64,000 bases of DNA. It comes from Bacterioplanes sanyensis. GTDB lineage: Bacteria; Pseudomonadota; Gammaproteobacteria; Pseudomonadales; Oceanobacteraceae. The notes under the pieces were generated by a model that saw only the letters and a list, made by a program, of their open reading frames with translations, made no database searches and was not told the origin of the DNA. The stretch is taken from positions 1-64,000 of the forward strand of contig NZ_BMYY01000003.1 of the NCBI RefSeq assembly GCF_014652515.1, read 5' to 3'. Below, piece after piece: positions 7,695 to 16,573 of the stretch (its first letter is position 1; each line of letters opens with the position of its first letter). A program made the position numbers and the translations under genes.

Positions 7695-8878
7695 TGTTAG
7701 AGCAGTTGGCTCCCCCGGCAGAAGATCCGATTCTGTCGTTAACGGTGGCGTATCGACAAGATGAGCGTGACGACAAACTGGATTTGGGCATAGGTGTGTA
7801 TCGCACGGCCGATGGCCATACCCCAGTGATGGCCGCCGTGCGTGAGGCGGCCATCGCCATTGCCGCGCAGCAAGACAGCAAAAGCTATGTCGGCTTGGCG
7901 GGCAACGAGGCGTTTAACCAGGCCATGATCACGCTGTTGCTGACGGATACCAGCGCACTGGCGCGCACGGCCGCCATTCAAACGCCCGGTGCCAGCGGAG
8001 CGCTGCGCATGCTGGGCGAGTTAATTGCCTACGCACGCCCAGGGGCGACGGTCTGGCTGAGCCGCCCCAGTTATGTTAATCACCAGCCGGTGATGGAGGC
8101 CTGTGGCCTTGAGGTGCGCGAGTACCCGTACTTTGACCCGGCCACTAAGCAGGTTGATGAGCCCTCGATGCTGGCAGCCATTGCCAAGCTGGGGCCAAAC
8201 GATGTGTTGCTGTTGCACGGTTGCTGTCATAACCCGACCGGGGCCGATATTTCCTGGAACAGCTGGCAGAAAATTGCGGCCATGGCCCAGCAACAGGGCT
8301 TTTTGCCGTTTGTCGACTTGGCCTACCAAGGCTTTGGCGATGGCTTAGACGCCGATGCCGCCGGCCTGCGCTTGCTGGCCGACACCTTGCCAGAAGTGCT
8401 GGTGGCGGTGTCGTGCTCGAAGAACTTTGGCCTTTATCGTGAGCGTACCGGCGCGGCACTGATCATAGGTGAGACCCTAGAGCATGCTCAGCGTGCCAAG
8501 GGCCATATGCAGCGCATTGCCCGTGCGACTTACACCATGCCACCCGATCATGGCGCTGCCATCGTGGCTCATATCCTGGCCGATACGCAGCTGCAGCAGA
8601 GCTGGTTAACCGAGCTTAACGCCATGCAGCAGCGCATCGTGCGTTTGCGTGAACAGTTGGCCGGTGCCTTTAGAGAGGCCAGCGGCAGTGAGCGCTTTCA
8701 CTATTTCCAACACCATCGCGGCATGTTTTCTGTCACCGGCTTAACGCCCGAGCAAACCGCTGCGCTGCGTGATCAACACGGCGTTTATGTGGTGGGCGGT
8801 GGTCGCGTTAATGTGGCCGGTTTGAGCGAAAACCGCATCGACAAACTGGTGTCGGCGTTTTTGGCGGTCGGCGCTTAA
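7694..8878 (+). CDS. Aromatic/aspartate-type amino acid aminotransferase (PLP, fold type I)
   Basis: A 394-residue class I aminotransferase of the AspC/TyrB branch. Visible motifs are LGIGVYRTADG near the N-terminus, the cofactor-contacting HNPTGAD near residue 178, and the PLP-lysine motif CSKNFGLYRERTGA near 240. The conserved YVVGGGRVNVAGL precedes the C-terminus. The enzyme would exchange the amino group of aromatic amino acids or aspartate with 2-oxoglutarate. ATG at 7694 has a GGAGA site and overlaps the exporter stop. Substrate preference between aspartate and aromatic residues cannot be settled from sequence alone. Confidence 0.9.
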   Translation: MLEQLAPPAEDPILSLTVAYRQDERDDKLDLGIGVYRTADGHTPVMAAVREAAIAIAAQQDSKSYVGLAGNEAFNQAMITLLLTDTSALARTAAIQTPGASGALRMLGELIAYARPGATVWLSRPSYVNHQPVMEACGLEVREYPYFDPATKQVDEPSMLAAIAKLGPNDVLLLHGCCHNPTGADISWNSWQKIAAMAQQQGFLPFVDLAYQGFGDGLDADAAGLRLLADTLPEVLVAVSCSKNFGLYRERTGAALIIGETLEHAQRAKGHMQRIARATYTMPPDHGAAIVAHILADTQLQQSWLTELNAMQQRIVRLREQLAGAFREASGSERFHYFQHHRGMFSVTGLTPEQTAALRDQHGVYVVGGGRVNVAGLSENRIDKLVSAFLAVGA

Positions 8879-8950
8879 TGCGCCGTATCGGAGCGAGCCG
8901 CTTAATGCGCCGTATCGGAGCGAGCCGCTTAATGCGCCGTATTGGAGAGA
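8874..8950 (+). repeat. 27-bp tandem repeat, nearly three copies, each carrying GGAG and an ATG
   Basis: The unit starts CTTAATGCGCCGTATCGG and continues with AGCGAGCCG. It is present twice exactly (8874-8900, 8901-8927) and a third time partly (8928 to about 8950, with one change to TATTGG). The repeat begins at the stop codon of the aminotransferase. Each unit is nine codons long (MRRIGASRL if read), so copy number does not break a frame running into the next gene. Each also places GGAG 12-13 bases before an ATG. Confidence 0.85.
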
Positions 8951-8958
8951 GGCGATGG

Positions 8959-9867
8959 ATGAACCGAGCTGTGATGAACTGCCATGGGCAGCGCTCGGGT
9001 TTGTTGCGTGCAACTGGGCTGCTATTGGCGGCCCTGCTCAGTGCCTGCGGCGGTGGTTCAGGCTCGTCGTCATCGTCGAATAATGACCTGCAATTGCCAC
9101 TGTCGGCGGAGCAGCGCCAAGCGGTGTTGCGCTTGCCTGTGGTGGTGCATGTTCTGTATCGCGATGAGCAAACCAACATCAGTGATGAGCAAATCCAGTC
9201 ACAGCTGGCGGCTACGAATCAGCATTTGCGTGCGCTCAACAGCGCTGAGCTTGCGACGGTACCCGAGGTCTATCAGCCATACATTGCTGATGCCCGCATT
9301 GAGCTGGTGCTGGCTGATCAAGACCCGCAAGGCCAGCCCAGTACTGGCATTACCCGCACGCCGTACCCTGATCCAGTCGATGGCTCCTGTGATTACTGCA
9401 CCGGCACGGCGGCGCAATGGGATCCGTCACGCTACATCAACATCTGGGTAGGGGAGTACAGCACGCGTACCGGTCGCCTGGCGGCCTTGGGCAGTGCAGT
9501 GGCGGGCCCCAGCTCGGCGCGTGAGCAGTGGGGCATTACCCTGGAGTACCGGGTGTTTGGCTCTCTGGAATATGGCGAGCCTGAAGCTCTGGGCTGGCTG
9601 CATGAAGACTATGCCCAGGGCAAAACCCTAACCCACGAGCTGGGCCACTACTTAGGCCTGCTTGGGCATATTCAGCTGGGGGAGGGGCACCGCCTATACA
9701 GTTGCGACGGCTTGCCTGACACCAGTTGCAGTAACAGTGAGCTGACCATGAGCTTTATGCGCACCTTGCAGCCCGATGCTGAGCTGAAAATGTTTTCTCG
9801 CAGTCAGGCCGATATCATGCGTCACACCTTGCTCAACGGCTATTTACAGGGGCTGGCGCAACTATAA
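8959..9867 (+). CDS. Pappalysin-like (M43) zinc metalloprotease, lipoprotein
   Basis: The protein has 302 residues from the ATG at 8959, which has GGAGAGAGG upstream and gives a clean lipoprotein signal (GLLLAALLSAC). The frame extends upstream through the 27-bp repeats, but that would spoil the signal peptide. After a Ser-rich linker (GGGSGSSSSS) comes the M43-type core: VVVHVLYRDE near the start, the zinc site THELGHYLGLLGH near residue 226, and a Met-turn-like TMSFMRT further on. The expected location is anchored in the outer or inner membrane facing the periplasm or cell surface. Substrate is unknown. It follows the aminotransferase on the same strand but is probably functionally unrelated. 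Confidence 0.85.
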   Translation: MNRAVMNCHGQRSGLLRATGLLLAALLSACGGGSGSSSSSNNDLQLPLSAEQRQAVLRLPVVVHVLYRDEQTNISDEQIQSQLAATNQHLRALNSAELATVPEVYQPYIADARIELVLADQDPQGQPSTGITRTPYPDPVDGSCDYCTGTAAQWDPSRYINIWVGEYSTRTGRLAALGSAVAGPSSAREQWGITLEYRVFGSLEYGEPEALGWLHEDYAQGKTLTHELGHYLGLLGHIQLGEGHRLYSCDGLPDTSCSNSELTMSFMRTLQPDAELKMFSRSQADIMRHTLLNGYLQGLAQL

Positions 9868-9968
9868 CCACAACCACCACCACAGTAAGGTTGTTGATCG
9901 TCATATCAGCCAATGTGTGAGTGTGCGGCTGGGTTACAGTAGCGCTTTATTTGCGCTGGGAGTGACTT

Positions 9969-10847
9969 ATGAGCGACGTATTACGCGAGTTGTTGCAGTT
10001 ACTGCGTTTGGAGGCCATTGGCGTTAACCGCTATCGTGGCCATAGCCAGGATTTAGGCTTTCGCGCTCTGTTTGGTGGCCAGGTGCTCGGCCAAAGCCTG
10101 TCGGCCGCCATGCAGACCTTACCCGCCGGCGATTGGGCGCCACATTCGCTGCATGCTTATTTTTTGCGTCCGGGCACGGTGCAAGACAGTGTCGAGTTTG
10201 AAGTCGATGTGCTGCGTGACGGTCGCAGCTTTGTCACCCGCCAGGTAAAGGCCAGTCAGCACGGCAAAGCCATTCTTACCATGATGTGCTCGTTTCAACT
10301 GCCGGAAGCGGGCTTTGAACACATGGCGCCGATGCCAACCGTCAACGGGCCGGACGGTGTGGCATCACAGTTGGAGCTGGCACGCATGTTTCGTGACTAT
10401 TTTCCCGAGCGTGTGCGCGATATTTATACCGCCGATAAACCCATCGAGCAGCGCGTGCTCGACCCCGTCAATATTTTTGCGCCGCAAAAAAAGGAACCGC
10501 TGAAATACGTGTGGATGCGCGCTGACGATAGCTTGGGCGATGATTTTCATGATCATGCCCGGGTGCTGGCCTACGCCTCGGATTTCAATTTGATTACCAC
10601 GGCACTGCATCCCCATGCGGTGTCGGTGTCGCAAAAAGACATGCAGGTGGCGTCGCTCGATCACAGCATTTGGTTTCATCGTCCATTTCGCATGGATGAG
10701 TGGCTGTTGTACGCCATCGATAGCCCCAACGCCGGTGGCGGGCGTGGATTTTGCCGTGGTCAGTTGTTTAATCAGCAGGGCGAGCTGGTGGCCTCCGTTG
10801 CCCAAGAAGGCTTGATGCGCAAAGTCATGCCCAAAGGAGCGTCTTGA
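9969..10847 (+). CDS. tesB: Acyl-CoA thioesterase II
   Basis: A 292-residue double-hotdog thioesterase matching TesB in length and order. Visible features are RYRGHSQDLGFRALFGGQVLGQS near the N-terminus, HSLHAYFLRPG near residue 57, and the second hotdog with LDHSIWFHRPFRMDEWLLY near 220. It hydrolyses medium- and long-chain acyl-CoA to free fatty acid and CoA in the cytoplasm. Its stop overlaps the ATG of the next thioesterase gene (now broken), so the two formed an acyl-CoA hydrolase operon. Confidence 0.95.
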   Translation: MSDVLRELLQLLRLEAIGVNRYRGHSQDLGFRALFGGQVLGQSLSAAMQTLPAGDWAPHSLHAYFLRPGTVQDSVEFEVDVLRDGRSFVTRQVKASQHGKAILTMMCSFQLPEAGFEHMAPMPTVNGPDGVASQLELARMFRDYFPERVRDIYTADKPIEQRVLDPVNIFAPQKKEPLKYVWMRADDSLGDDFHDHARVLAYASDFNLITTALHPHAVSVSQKDMQVASLDHSIWFHRPFRMDEWLLYAIDSPNAGGGRGFCRGQLFNQQGELVASVAQEGLMRKVMPKGAS

Positions 10848-11093
10848 TGCACAGTGCTCGAACCTTAAAACTGTTGTGGCCGCGTCGTCGGCGGCCCTTG
10901 GCTGAGGTGTTGGCGCACAGCCAAGTGAGCTTTCGGGTGTGGCCTTGGGATTGCGATTTTAATCTGCACCTGACCAATGGCGTCTACTGCAAATGGTTAG
11001 ATTTAGCGCGCACTCGTTTGTTTATTGAGTTCGGCGCGGTGCCTTTATTTGTGCGCCATGGCTGGCGCTCGGTGTTGGCCAGTCAAACGTGAA

Positions 11094-11355
11094 GGAACCT
11101 CTGCATAACTCGGTGCCCGCTCTGGATCGCCAGAGGGCTCCAGGTCACGAAGGCGGTTTGCCGCTTTAGCCAGCTACAGCAAAAATCGGCGACACAGAGC
11201 TGGAGTTCTCAGGCGTTCCCCGCAGGGCGCGGGCAGCAGACTTCCATAACATCGTTATCGATGTTGAAAAGGGCTGGCCATTTTCTGCCATCGCCGCCTT
11301 GTTCTGAAAGCCTGCTGCACTCGCGCAGAGCTGTGCAGAGTTATTCAGACGTTCC
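11094..11355. mobile_element. MITE-like element 1 (262 bp, imperfect terminal inverted repeats)
   Basis: The left end GGAACCTCTGCATAACTC and the reverse complement of the right end, GGAACGTCTGAATAACTC, match at 16 of 18 positions. The element carries no reading frame of note, so it must be mobilised in trans. Flanks are TGAA (left) and TTAA (right), consistent with a 4-bp target duplication with one mismatch. It splits a thioesterase gene whose frame is restored by its removal. The termini resemble those of IS5-like elements in general style, but I cannot name a parent. Confidence 0.8.
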
Positions 11356-11613
11356 TTAACCTTTATTCGTGAAATTCCGCCGTTAGCTCAGGTGACTGTG
11401 ACGAGCCGTGTGCTGCATATGGAGCACAAGTACTTTTATGTGGAGCACCGCTTTGAGGTGCAAGGGCGCTTGCACGCCACCGCACTGGCGCGGGTGGCGG
11501 TATTGCAAAGACGGCGTGTGCAGCCTCTGCAGCGCATGTTGGCGCAGTTGCAGCCGGGCTATATGTTTGAAACAGAGCCAGTGCCTGAATCTGTTTTGGC
11601 CAAGATGGCCTTG

Positions 11614-11875
11614 GTGTCCTGAATTAGAAGTTCGCATGCATTCAGCGGACCTTTCAAGTTCTCTGGCAAGGCGTGCCTCACAGGTAATGGTGGTTCCATT
11701 GGCAAGCGGCAGAACGAAGTCAGAGGGCTTGAAGGGTGCGCCCGAAGGGAGTGAATGGAAAGCCCCATTACGGCGTTGCTGCTCTAGAAAAGATCCCGAT
11801 ATTTCCTGCGAACAGCGCCTTGTACTAGTGCTTTCCATTCGCTCTGAAAATATACGAACTTCCGATTCAGGACAC
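11614..11875. mobile_element. MITE-like element 2 (262 bp, different terminal inverted repeats)
   Basis: The left end GTGTCCTGAATTAGAAGTTC and the reverse complement of the right end, GTGTCCTGAATCGGAAGTTC, match at 18 of 20 positions, and weaker similarity extends to about 35 bp. No transposase frame is present. No target duplication is visible. Removing exactly these 262 bp keeps the thioesterase frame open to a stop at 11917. The ends are unrelated to those of element 1, so the two insertions are independent events from different parents. Confidence 0.72.
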
Positions 11876-11990
11876 AAAACGCCAAGAAAAACGCGGGTTA
11901 ACCGCTTGGCACTTTGACCTTTCCTGCCTTTTCATGTGATCGCTGCTTACCTATGCTTGTCGCTCTTAGTATTGGCAACAGGCAGTCTTC

Positions 11991-12914
11991 ATGAGCACCG
12001 AGCTTCAAGCAGCGATTTCCCGCTTAAATCACATTATTTTGGGCAAACAGCCGCAGTTAAAGCTGGCGATGAGCTGCTTGCTGGCGCGCGGCCATTTGCT
12101 GCTGGAAGACTTGCCCGGCATGGGCAAAACCACACTTTCCCATGCGTTGGCGGGCGTGCTGGGCTTGGACTACAACCGTGTACAGTTCACCAGCGACTTG
12201 CTGCCCGCTGATGTGCTGGGCGTGAGTGTGTTTGAGCGCGAGCCAGGCAGCGAGCAAGGGCGTTTTCGCTTTCATCCCGGGCCGGTGTTTTGCCAGTTGC
12301 TACTGGCCGATGAAATCAACCGTGCCACGCCTAAGGCGCAAAGCGCTTTGCTGGAGGCAATGGAAGAGCGTCAGGTCACCGTCGAAGGTGAAACCCGGCC
12401 GCTGCCGGAACCGTTTTTTGTGATCGCCACGCAAAACCCGGTGCATCAGTCGGGCACCTTTCCTTTGCCGGAATCGCAGTTGGACCGTTTTTTAATGCGC
12501 ATTAGCCTCGGCTACCCGGATGAAAAATCGGAGCGCGCGTTATTTGAAGGGCGTGACCACCGCCAGTTGGCCAATGAAGTGGAGCAGGTACTATCGGCAG
12601 GCACACTGCAGCAATTGCAGCAACAGGTCAGCGATGTCAAAGCGTCGGGCTCGGTGTTGGATTATTTGCAGCGCATCATCGCCTATACCCGTTATGACGG
12701 CGGCTACCAGTACGGCTTGTCGCCGCGCGGTGGCTTAGCATTGCTGCGTGCGGCGAAAGCTTGGGCGGTACTGCATGGGCGCCAACATTTGCTGCCTGAG
12801 GATATTCAGGCGGTACTGGCCGCCGTGGTTGACCATCGCTTGGCCGAAGCGGCCGATGGCAGCGCCGGTCGGGTATCGCAGCAAATTTTGAACAAGGTGC
12901 CGGTATTGTTATGA
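11991..12914 (+). CDS. MoxR family AAA+ ATPase
   Basis: A 307-residue AAA_3 ATPase. Walker A is DLPGMGKTTLS near residue 39, Walker B is LLADEINRATPKAQSALLEAMEE near 105, and sensor-1 lies in FVIATQNPVHQSGTFPLPES near 143. MoxR ATPases act as chaperone-like remodelers with VWA or DUF58 partners. Here the stop overlaps the start of a DUF58 gene, which in turn overlaps a TgpA-type transglutaminase gene, the standard gammaproteobacterial arrangement. The start at 11991 lacks a strong Shine-Dalgarno site. Confidence 0.93.
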   Translation: MSTELQAAISRLNHIILGKQPQLKLAMSCLLARGHLLLEDLPGMGKTTLSHALAGVLGLDYNRVQFTSDLLPADVLGVSVFEREPGSEQGRFRFHPGPVFCQLLLADEINRATPKAQSALLEAMEERQVTVEGETRPLPEPFFVIATQNPVHQSGTFPLPESQLDRFLMRISLGYPDEKSERALFEGRDHRQLANEVEQVLSAGTLQQLQQQVSDVKASGSVLDYLQRIIAYTRYDGGYQYGLSPRGGLALLRAAKAWAVLHGRQHLLPEDIQAVLAAVVDHRLAEAADGSAGRVSQQILNKVPVLL

Positions 12915-13888
12915 GCACTTGGCGCCAAGCCTGGCGGCGGCGCTGGCAAGGCTGGATGGAGCGGCGAATACCGCCGTGCTCAGAGCTGACCTTAGGCCAC
13001 CGCTCGATCTTTATCTTCCCATCGGCCATTGGCTGGTTGTACGCGGCTTTGCTGTTGGTGATGCTGCTAACGGCCATCAATTACCAGAATAGCCTGATTT
13101 ATGGCATGACCTTTTGGTTGTTTAGCGTAGGCATCAGTGCCATGCATTTTAGTTTTGGCAATTTGTCTGGGCTGACGTTAACGGCGGGTCATGCACTGCC
13201 GGTATTCGCCGGTGACACCATCGAGTTGCCGGTGCGTTTACGCAGCAGTAAGAGCAAGGCGCACCAGTCTTTACTGCTGCGTTACCCCAATGGCCCAGAA
13301 GTCGTCGCGGATGTGAATCGCGGCGATGAAAGCGAAGCGTTGTTAACGGTAACGACCCAAAAACGTGGCTTGTTAAACGCTGAACGCTTTTTGCTAGAAA
13401 GTCGCTACCCGCTGGGTATTTTTCGTTGCTGGAGCTGGATTCGCTTGCGCTATCCGGTGGTGGTGTATCCGCAACCGATATGGACGCCGTTTCGCTTCGC
13501 CAGTGGCACCGATGGCGAGTGGCTGGAAGGCGCCAGCATCGATAGCAGTGGTGAACAGGACTTTCAGGGGCTGCGCAGCTACCAGCCGGGCGATTCCCTC
13601 AAGCGCATCGCCTGGAAGCAATACGCCCGTGGCCGCGGCTTGGTGAGCAAGGACTTTGACAGTGATGAAGGCGCCAGTTGTTGGTTTGATTGGGAAGCGC
13701 TGGCGCCATTGGATACCGAGCAGCGCCTGTCACACCTAACGGCTTGGGTGTTAAAAGCCCACGCTAATGGCTGGCACTATGGCTTGCGCCTGCCGGGTAA
13801 AACTCTGCCGCAGTTGCACTCCGAGCTGCATTTAGAAGCCTGCTTAAAAGCGCTGGCGCTGTTTGGTTACAGCGAGGAGGCGTCATGA
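12911..13888 (+). CDS. DUF58 domain-containing membrane protein
   Basis: A 325-residue protein with two adjacent transmembrane segments near the N-terminus (about residues 34-80). The DUF58 core follows, recognised by GEQDFQGLRSYQPGDSLKRI and the following WKQYARGRGL near residues 216-245. DUF58 domains are VWA-related and are usually encoded with MoxR ATPases. ATGA overlaps at both ends link it to moxR and tgpA. Precise role unknown; a link to envelope maintenance is suggested by the transglutaminase partner. Confidence 0.9.
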   Translation: MSTWRQAWRRRWQGWMERRIPPCSELTLGHRSIFIFPSAIGWLYAALLLVMLLTAINYQNSLIYGMTFWLFSVGISAMHFSFGNLSGLTLTAGHALPVFAGDTIELPVRLRSSKSKAHQSLLLRYPNGPEVVADVNRGDESEALLTVTTQKRGLLNAERFLLESRYPLGIFRCWSWIRLRYPVVVYPQPIWTPFRFASGTDGEWLEGASIDSSGEQDFQGLRSYQPGDSLKRIAWKQYARGRGLVSKDFDSDEGASCWFDWEALAPLDTEQRLSHLTAWVLKAHANGWHYGLRLPGKTLPQLHSELHLEACLKALALFGYSEEAS

Positions 13889-15909
13889 TTACTCACTCGA
13901 TTCCGCGGCCGGCGACGCCCTGGCTATTGGCTGCTGTCGCCGCCAGCTTGGTACTGCATTATTCGCATTTGCCCATTTGGATGTGGGGCTTGGCGGTGTT
14001 AACGGCCAGTTGGCGCTGGATGGTGCACCTGGGGCGCTGGTCGTATCCGGGGCGCACGCTCAAGTTGATCGCTGTGTTATTGGCGGTGCTGGCGGTGGGC
14101 AGTACCTTCAGTGGTCGCTTTTCATTGGAGAGTGCCGCGGCCTTTTTGATTGCCGCTTGTGTGCTCAAATTGCTGGAAATGCGCACCTTGCGCGATGCCT
14201 ATGTGGTCATTTTTATGGCCTATTTCACCTTGGCGACGGGCTTTTTGTTTGAGCAAGAGCTGTTGGCTGGCCTGTTGGCCTTGTTCGCCATTTGGCTGAT
14301 GACCAGCGCTCTTATCAGCGCGCATCGCACCAGCCAGGGCACGCAGTCGGCCAGTCAAGTGGCGGGAAAGTTACTGTTGGCATCTTTGCCGGTGATGTTG
14401 CTGCTGTATTTTTTGTTTCCACGTTTAGGGCCTTTATGGAATGTACGCTTGCAAAGCGATCAGGCGCGCACTGGGCTATCAGAGAGTATGGCGCCGGGCG
14501 AAATTGCTAACTTGAGCCAGTCGGATGAACTGGCCTTTCGTGTGACCTTTGATAATAACCAGCCATTGCCACGCCAGCAGTTGTATTTCCGCGCCTTAAC
14601 GCTGGACCGCTACGATGGCCGACGTTGGTCGCCCAGCGGCATCTTTACCGAGGTCGACTATGCCCCCAATGCCTGGCGCCCGCCGACGGACGCTGAGGGC
14701 GTGGTGCGCTACGAAGTTGTTCAAGAACCCACCGATCAGCGCTGGCTGTTTGCCTTGCGCGGTGTGGGTGCAGTGGAGCCGCGCACAGGGTTAACTGGCG
14801 ATGATCGCCTCGTGTATCGCACCGAAGTGCGCCAGCGCATTCGCTATCAGGTCGAATCGCTGCCCAATGTCAGCATTGCAGAGCAAGGTCTAACGCGTCG
14901 GGTATGGCAGCAAAGTGTGCAGCTGCCGGGGCGTGGCAATGAACGTGCGCGCCAATGGGCCGCTGAGCGCTATCAAGGCGATGCTTCGGCCTTGGTCAAT
15001 CAGATCTTGCAGCATTTTCGCCAGCAGCCGTATTTTTACACTTTGCAGCCGCCGGCCTTGGCCAGCGATGACATCGACGGCTTTCTGTTCGATACTCGGC
15101 GCGGCTTTTGTGCCCACTACGCCGGCGCCATGACCTTTATGTTGCGCTCAGTTGGGGTGCCGGCACGTGTGGTGGCCGGCTACCAAGGCGGTGAATGGAA
15201 CGCGGAAGCCGGTTATTTAACCGTGCGCCAGTTCGATGCCCATGCTTGGGTGGAGTATTGGCAGGCAGGGCAGGGCTGGATATCCGTCGACCCTACCGCA
15301 GCAGTGGCACCTGAGCGCATCGAGCAAGGGCTGCGTGAGGCGTTGGCAGGCGAGGAGGAAGAAAACTTCTTAGCCGACAATCCATTATCGCCTCATCGCT
15401 TTACCGGCGTTGGCTGGCTGAACTCGATGCGCATGCAATTCGATCAGCTCAACTTTTATTGGCACCGCTTTGTACTCTCCTATGACCGTGGCCGTCAGCA
15501 GCAGCTGTTGGATGTTTGGATCGGTCTTAAAAGCTATAAAGAATGGCTTTACCTGCTGGCCAGCGGCTTTGCATTGCTGTTGGCGAGCGGCCTGTTGTGG
15601 CTGTGGTGGCAGCAGCGGCCGCGCTATCGCAATGGCTTTGCTCGTGCTTGGAGTGAACTGCAGCATTGGCTGCTAGAGCAGCAATTGGGCCAGCCTGGTA
15701 GCACGCCCGATGAGCTGTTGGCTCAAGTGCAGCGCCAGCGCCCAGACTGTGCCAGTGAGGTCGAACGCACCCGGCGCCAGTTGCAGCATTATGTTTACGT
15801 CGCCGATGAGCCTGCGGGCAAACCGCAACAGCTTATGGCGCGCCAGCTGCGGCGCTTGCATCGTCGTTTGGCCAAGCGCAAAAGCAGCCGTCGCCCGCCA
15901 CGCTCATAA
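13885..15909 (+). CDS. tgpA: TgpA-type membrane transglutaminase (DUF3488-transglutaminase-DUF4129)
   Basis: A 674-residue protein. The N-terminal 190 residues hold five to six transmembrane helices (DUF3488). A periplasmic transglutaminase-like core carries Cys in RRGFCAHYAGAMTFML near residue 411, His in FDAHAWVEYW near 453 and Asp in ISVDPTAAV near 473. A transmembrane helix near 560 is followed by a basic cytoplasmic DUF4129-like tail. In Pseudomonas the homologue TgpA is important for viability. The last 77 bp overlap the convergent gene at 15833-16462. Confidence 0.92.
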   Translation: MITHSIPRPATPWLLAAVAASLVLHYSHLPIWMWGLAVLTASWRWMVHLGRWSYPGRTLKLIAVLLAVLAVGSTFSGRFSLESAAAFLIAACVLKLLEMRTLRDAYVVIFMAYFTLATGFLFEQELLAGLLALFAIWLMTSALISAHRTSQGTQSASQVAGKLLLASLPVMLLLYFLFPRLGPLWNVRLQSDQARTGLSESMAPGEIANLSQSDELAFRVTFDNNQPLPRQQLYFRALTLDRYDGRRWSPSGIFTEVDYAPNAWRPPTDAEGVVRYEVVQEPTDQRWLFALRGVGAVEPRTGLTGDDRLVYRTEVRQRIRYQVESLPNVSIAEQGLTRRVWQQSVQLPGRGNERARQWAAERYQGDASALVNQILQHFRQQPYFYTLQPPALASDDIDGFLFDTRRGFCAHYAGAMTFMLRSVGVPARVVAGYQGGEWNAEAGYLTVRQFDAHAWVEYWQAGQGWISVDPTAAVAPERIEQGLREALAGEEEENFLADNPLSPHRFTGVGWLNSMRMQFDQLNFYWHRFVLSYDRGRQQQLLDVWIGLKSYKEWLYLLASGFALLLASGLLWLWWQQRPRYRNGFARAWSELQHWLLEQQLGQPGSTPDELLAQVQRQRPDCASEVERTRRQLQHYVYVADEPAGKPQQLMARQLRRLHRRLAKRKSSRRPPRS

Positions 15910-16462
15910 AGGGGCCGTAGGGCTCTTGTTGCAGGCGGCGCACTAGGGTCGGAAACAGCTGGTCGTCGGCCACGGTGCACAGCGCACCAAAGCCATAGGC
16001 ACCAAAGTAAGCCAGCTCGCCACTGGCATGAAACAAGGCCAAAGCCGGGCTGCTGGGTAACTGCAGCCCAGGCTGTGCGGTAATCACTTGCAGCCGGTCT
16101 GGGTTAAGTGCCTTAAGCTCACGGCGTTGTTGCTCGCTGCTGGTGTGAGCTGCCACCACCACCACCCGCAGCTGTGTGCTATCAAATTGGGCCAGCAGAC
16201 TCGAGTAGTGGCGTTGGCTGACCTGGTTGCATAGGCAGTCTGGGTTCCAAAAGTGCATCAGGGTGGGCAGCTCAGTGGGCGGTAGTTGCTGCCACAGCGG
16301 TGCTAAGCGTTCTGCAACGCCTTCAGCTTGCCAATAATCAATGGCGTCCTCAGAGGTAATAAAAGGGCGTACGGCCTGTTGCTGAAACCACCATAAGCCG
16401 AGCAAAGTCAGCATAAATAAAGCCAGCAGTCCTGCCGACAGCCACCAGTGTTGGCGTTGCAT
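15833..16462 (-). CDS. Membrane-anchored thioredoxin-fold protein (DUF6436-like)
   Basis: A 209-residue protein from the ATG at 16462, preceded by GAGAG; a longer frame starting at 16627 would add an implausible N-terminus. It has one N-terminal transmembrane anchor (WWLSAGLLALFMLTLLGLWW), then a periplasmic domain with HFWNPDCLCNQ near residue 77. That motif resembles a thioredoxin-type active site with CLC instead of CxxC. A second Cys pair lies near the C-terminus (DGCFCAW). It probably has a redox-related or thiol-binding role. The 3' end overlaps tgpA by 77 bp, so the C-terminal codons of both genes constrain each other. Confidence 0.65.
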   Translation of the reverse strand: MQRQHWWLSAGLLALFMLTLLGLWWFQQQAVRPFITSEDAIDYWQAEGVAERLAPLWQQLPPTELPTLMHFWNPDCLCNQVSQRHYSSLLAQFDSTQLRVVVVAAHTSSEQQRRELKALNPDRLQVITAQPGLQLPSSPALALFHASGELAYFGAYGFGALCTVADDQLFPTLVRRLQQEPYGPFMSVAGDGCFCAWPNDDASAAAGAP

Positions 16463-16573
16463 TGTTTCTCTCGTTGTGTGCTGTGTCAGAAAGGCTTTAT
16501 ACCGCAACTGAACTTGAAAGTGTTGAGCTTCGCCTCCACCCACTTCACTTAAGAAGCAAAAAAGGAGCAGGGC

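Larger units (their letters stand above)
10847..11917 (+). pseudogene. Hotdog thioesterase (THEM6/YbgC-like), interrupted by two MITE-like insertions
   Basis: The 5' fragment (10847-11093) reads MHSARTLKLL and then CDFNLHLTNGVYCKWLDLAR, a thioesterase signature, and stops at the first insertion. The reading frame resumes at about 11360 (FIREIPPLAQVTVTSRV) and continues to AKMAL at 11613, where the second insertion begins. A final stretch from 11876 reaches a stop at 11917. Removing 11094-11359 (element plus one 4-bp flank) and 11614-11875 leaves 543 bp, exactly 181 codons. The only defect is TGA instead of TTA in the left flank copy. The gene overlaps tesB by ATGA and was presumably its operon partner. 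In its present state it is inactive. Confidence 0.85.

Noticed and set aside
10847-11092. Short functional thioesterase ending at 11092
   Set aside because: The hotdog domain is cut in the middle and the frame continues beyond the inserted element.
11611-11878. Target-site duplication for MITE element 2
   Set aside because: Flanks TTG and AAA do not match; the inverted ends alone support the call.
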